A program made the position numbers and the translations under genes. A stretch of 64,000 nucleotides of DNA from Bin25 sp026709415. GTDB lineage: Bacteria; Bacteroidota; Bacteroidia; Flavobacteriales; Flavobacteriaceae. The stretch spans positions 2,232,001 to 2,296,000 of the forward strand of contig OZ241330.1 of assembly GCA_965200045.1 (NCBI GenBank). The letters are read 5' to 3'. The first letter of the stretch is position 1. Each line of letters opens with the position of its first letter. The notes under the pieces are model-generated. The model made no database searches and was not told the origin of the DNA. It saw only the letters and a program-made list of their open reading frames with translations. Positions 62,474 through 64,000 of the stretch are shown here, in pieces.

Positions 62474-64000
62474 TTATTCTGTTGGAATATTAGTCAGTGG
62501 AGGGATATTATTCTCAGTGCCTGGATACCCTTCGTTTTGATTTATAACTCCTTGAGTATTTGCATTAATAACAGGCGCCGGTATAGGCCATAAAACGTGG
62601 AAAGGACTCATGGTAAATTGAACGCCAAATACAGTTTTAACTTCGGGGATGTTATAAAAATCGGTTACTTCTATAATTCTATCAAACCAAAAGTTTTTAG
62701 TCGAAAAGCTATCCAATGAATACGTTTGTCCATTATACGCAGTCTTTCCAGTTCTAGCAAAAATATAGGCGATTCTGGTTAGCTCTGTATTCCTATTTTC
62801 TTCATAATATAATTCTCTCGCTCTCTCATCCAAGATATAATCAATGTTGACATCAGCCGATGTAATCGGGTCTGCTTTAGCCCTTGCTCTTATGGCATTG
62901 ATATCATTTGCGGCAGAATCGTTGTCATTGTTCCAAAAATGAGCTTCAGCTCTTAGTAAATAGGTTTCAGCTAGGCGATAAATATACCAATCTCCGTGAC
63001 CTCCACTAGGCTTGACGCGTGTCGGGTCAGGGACAAACAGTTTATATCTTGGAAAACCATACCAATTCCTAATCGTATCGGAACACAAAGGGGTACCGTC
63101 AGGTAAATAAAGTTGTAGGTTTTTACCAAAATAACTATTTCCGGCTTCTTCCAAGCTTGGTGCATTGTATACCAAATCTTCCATATCGAGCCAATTCCCC
63201 AATTTGTGTCTTTCGTCGTTATTGGAATTTACCCAAATATCTTTCGTACTATAGCGTGTGCCTCTGTTTCTTCCAATGCCTCTTCCGATTTGATTTACTT
63301 GATCAATAGCGATACCAGGCCTATCTGACATACCATTTTGACCATCTGGAGTATTGATGAATCTCCACCAAAGTGGTGTTGCTTGTCGCATGACACTTGT
63401 TCCACTGCCAACGGCTCCAACATCTCTGAATTCTAATCGATCTACACCCGCAAGAATTACTTCAGTATTATCTGGAATGCTTTTATTTTCCACTTGGTGT
63501 AAATCCCATGTAACATCTTTAGATGAATCACCCGCATCACTACCAAATCGATCCGTCATTAAAGCGTAGGCACTGCCGTTAATCAATTGGGAAGAAGATT
63601 CAATGGCGCCAGTGAAATCCCCAACAGCAAGATTTACCTTTGTTAAAAGATGTAGTACCGCTGCTTGGTTAACCTCACCACCGGGAGAGGATGGACTTAC
63701 CATATTAACCGCTTGTTCAAGTTCTGATTTGATAAACTCCAATATCACATCCCGATGAGTGGTGACAAAATCTAGTTTAGGTGTGGTCAATTCATTGAGG
63801 ACAAGTGGAATATTGCCAAATTGATGGGTTAGTCTATAATACGCATAAGCTCTGTGAAACATCGCTCGACCGGCTATATCATCTCGCTGTTGTTGACTTT
63901 CAAACTCTGCATTTTCTAGTCTATCCAATACCGTGTTAGCAAATTTTATGTTCTCATAAAAATTTTCCCAAAACCATCCTATTCTATTAGAATTCTCACT
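62474..64000 (-). CDS. RagB/SusD family outer-membrane nutrient-binding protein, partial
   Basis: The frame is open through the right window edge (IGWFWENFYENIKFANTVLDRL is read at 63999-63937 with no start), so the N-terminus with signal and lipobox is outside. Within the window are DIAGRAMFHRAYAYYRLTHQFGNIPLV (SusD TPR region), VLHLLTKVNLAVGDF, WYIYRLAETYLLRAEAHF, ADPITSADVNIDYILDERARELYYEENRNTEL and a C-terminal VLWPIPAPVINAN. These are characteristic of SusD/RagB. It binds oligosaccharides at a SusC-type transporter, which should lie just beyond the edge. Confidence 0.9.
   Translation of the reverse strand, partial: SENSNRIGWFWENFYENIKFANTVLDRLENAEFESQQQRDDIAGRAMFHRAYAYYRLTHQFGNIPLVLNELTTPKLDFVTTHRDVILEFIKSELEQAVNMVSPSSPGGEVNQAAVLHLLTKVNLAVGDFTGAIESSSQLINGSAYALMTDRFGSDAGDSSKDVTWDLHQVENKSIPDNTEVILAGVDRLEFRDVGAVGSGTSVMRQATPLWWRFINTPDGQNGMSDRPGIAIDQVNQIGRGIGRNRGTRYSTKDIWVNSNNDERHKLGNWLDMEDLVYNAPSLEEAGNSYFGKNLQLYLPDGTPLCSDTIRNWYGFPRYKLFVPDPTRVKPSGGHGDWYIYRLAETYLLRAEAHFWNNDNDSAANDINAIRARAKADPITSADVNIDYILDERARELYYEENRNTELTRIAYIFARTGKTAYNGQTYSLDSFSTKNFWFDRIIEVTDFYNIPEVKTVFGVQFTMSPFHVLWPIPAPVINANTQGVINQNEGYPGTENNIPPLTNIPTE

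Noticed and set aside
1..64000. CRISPR array, rRNA operon or prophage
   Set aside because: No regularly spaced repeats, rRNA sequence or phage structural genes were seen.

Overview
The window is AT-rich chromosomal DNA from a member of the Bacteroidota, most likely a flavobacterium-like marine organism. Several things point there: RagB/SusD and SusE-like outer-membrane lipoproteins, TAnnTTTG-type -7 promoter boxes, the block exbB / membrane protein / exbD / exbD / outer-membrane barrel / rpoN / asnS / frr / pyrH, the pair of DUF368 genes before aroE and a DUF349 gene, and a Bacteroidota-type arsenosugar gene set. The genus cannot be named from the sequence alone.

Layout. 1-5.2 kb: a type IIG (Eco57I-like) restriction-modification gene on the minus strand. 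It is broken by a 25-bp tandem duplication at the methylase/specificity hinge and followed by spare C-terminal specificity cassettes, one in direct and one in inverted orientation, that share a short junction repeat. 5.2-9.8 kb and 17.8-20.6 kb: arsenosugar-type genes (arsS, peroxidase-like, glycosyltransferase, purine nucleoside phosphorylase, DUF547, FAD oxidoreductase, polyferredoxin). 9.8-17.8 kb: a mobile/toxin-antitoxin island lying between these two parts. It holds a dead 2.1-kb IS, two transposase-less elements with GGG... terminal inverted repeats and 8-bp target duplications (one carrying an AbiEii/DUF6922 pair, one a HEPN-MNT pair), a 139-bp MITE-like element, and a ThuA-domain gene. 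The AbiEii element sits inside the HEPN gene of another HEPN-MNT pair.

20.6-29.1 kb: a lone AAA ATPase, a lipoprotein, and a minus-strand run SCP2 / PfkB kinase / RecQ-phosphoribosyltransferase fusion / tandem-DprA protein. The last two look like a genome-defence or DNA-processing module. 29.3-43.5 kb: mostly conserved housekeeping genes: 2-oxoglutarate dehydrogenase E1 and E2, a retropepsin-like protease, TatD, tRNA-Ser, a tiny metallothionein-like ORF, the ExbB/ExbD energy-transducing operon, a PorT-like barrel, sigma-54, AsnRS, ribosome recycling factor and UMP kinase.

43.5-50.9 kb: accessory DNA with IS630 and IS5-type remnants and two surface lipoproteins. These share a nearly identical 449-bp signal-anchor/coiled-coil module but have unrelated C-termini. 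51-56.3 kb: DUF368 x2, aroE and DUF349. 56.4-64 kb: a minus-strand sugar or sugar-acid locus with a TRAP transporter (DctM, DctQ, DctP), two Gfo/Idh/MocA-type proteins, and a SusD protein that runs off the right edge.

The most striking biology is the small transposase-less elements whose only cargo is a toxin-antitoxin pair, and the HEPN-MNT pairs themselves. In both pairs the MNT protein has lost its nucleotidyltransferase motif, and the HEPN toxin has His where the AMPylated Tyr of RX4HXY should be.
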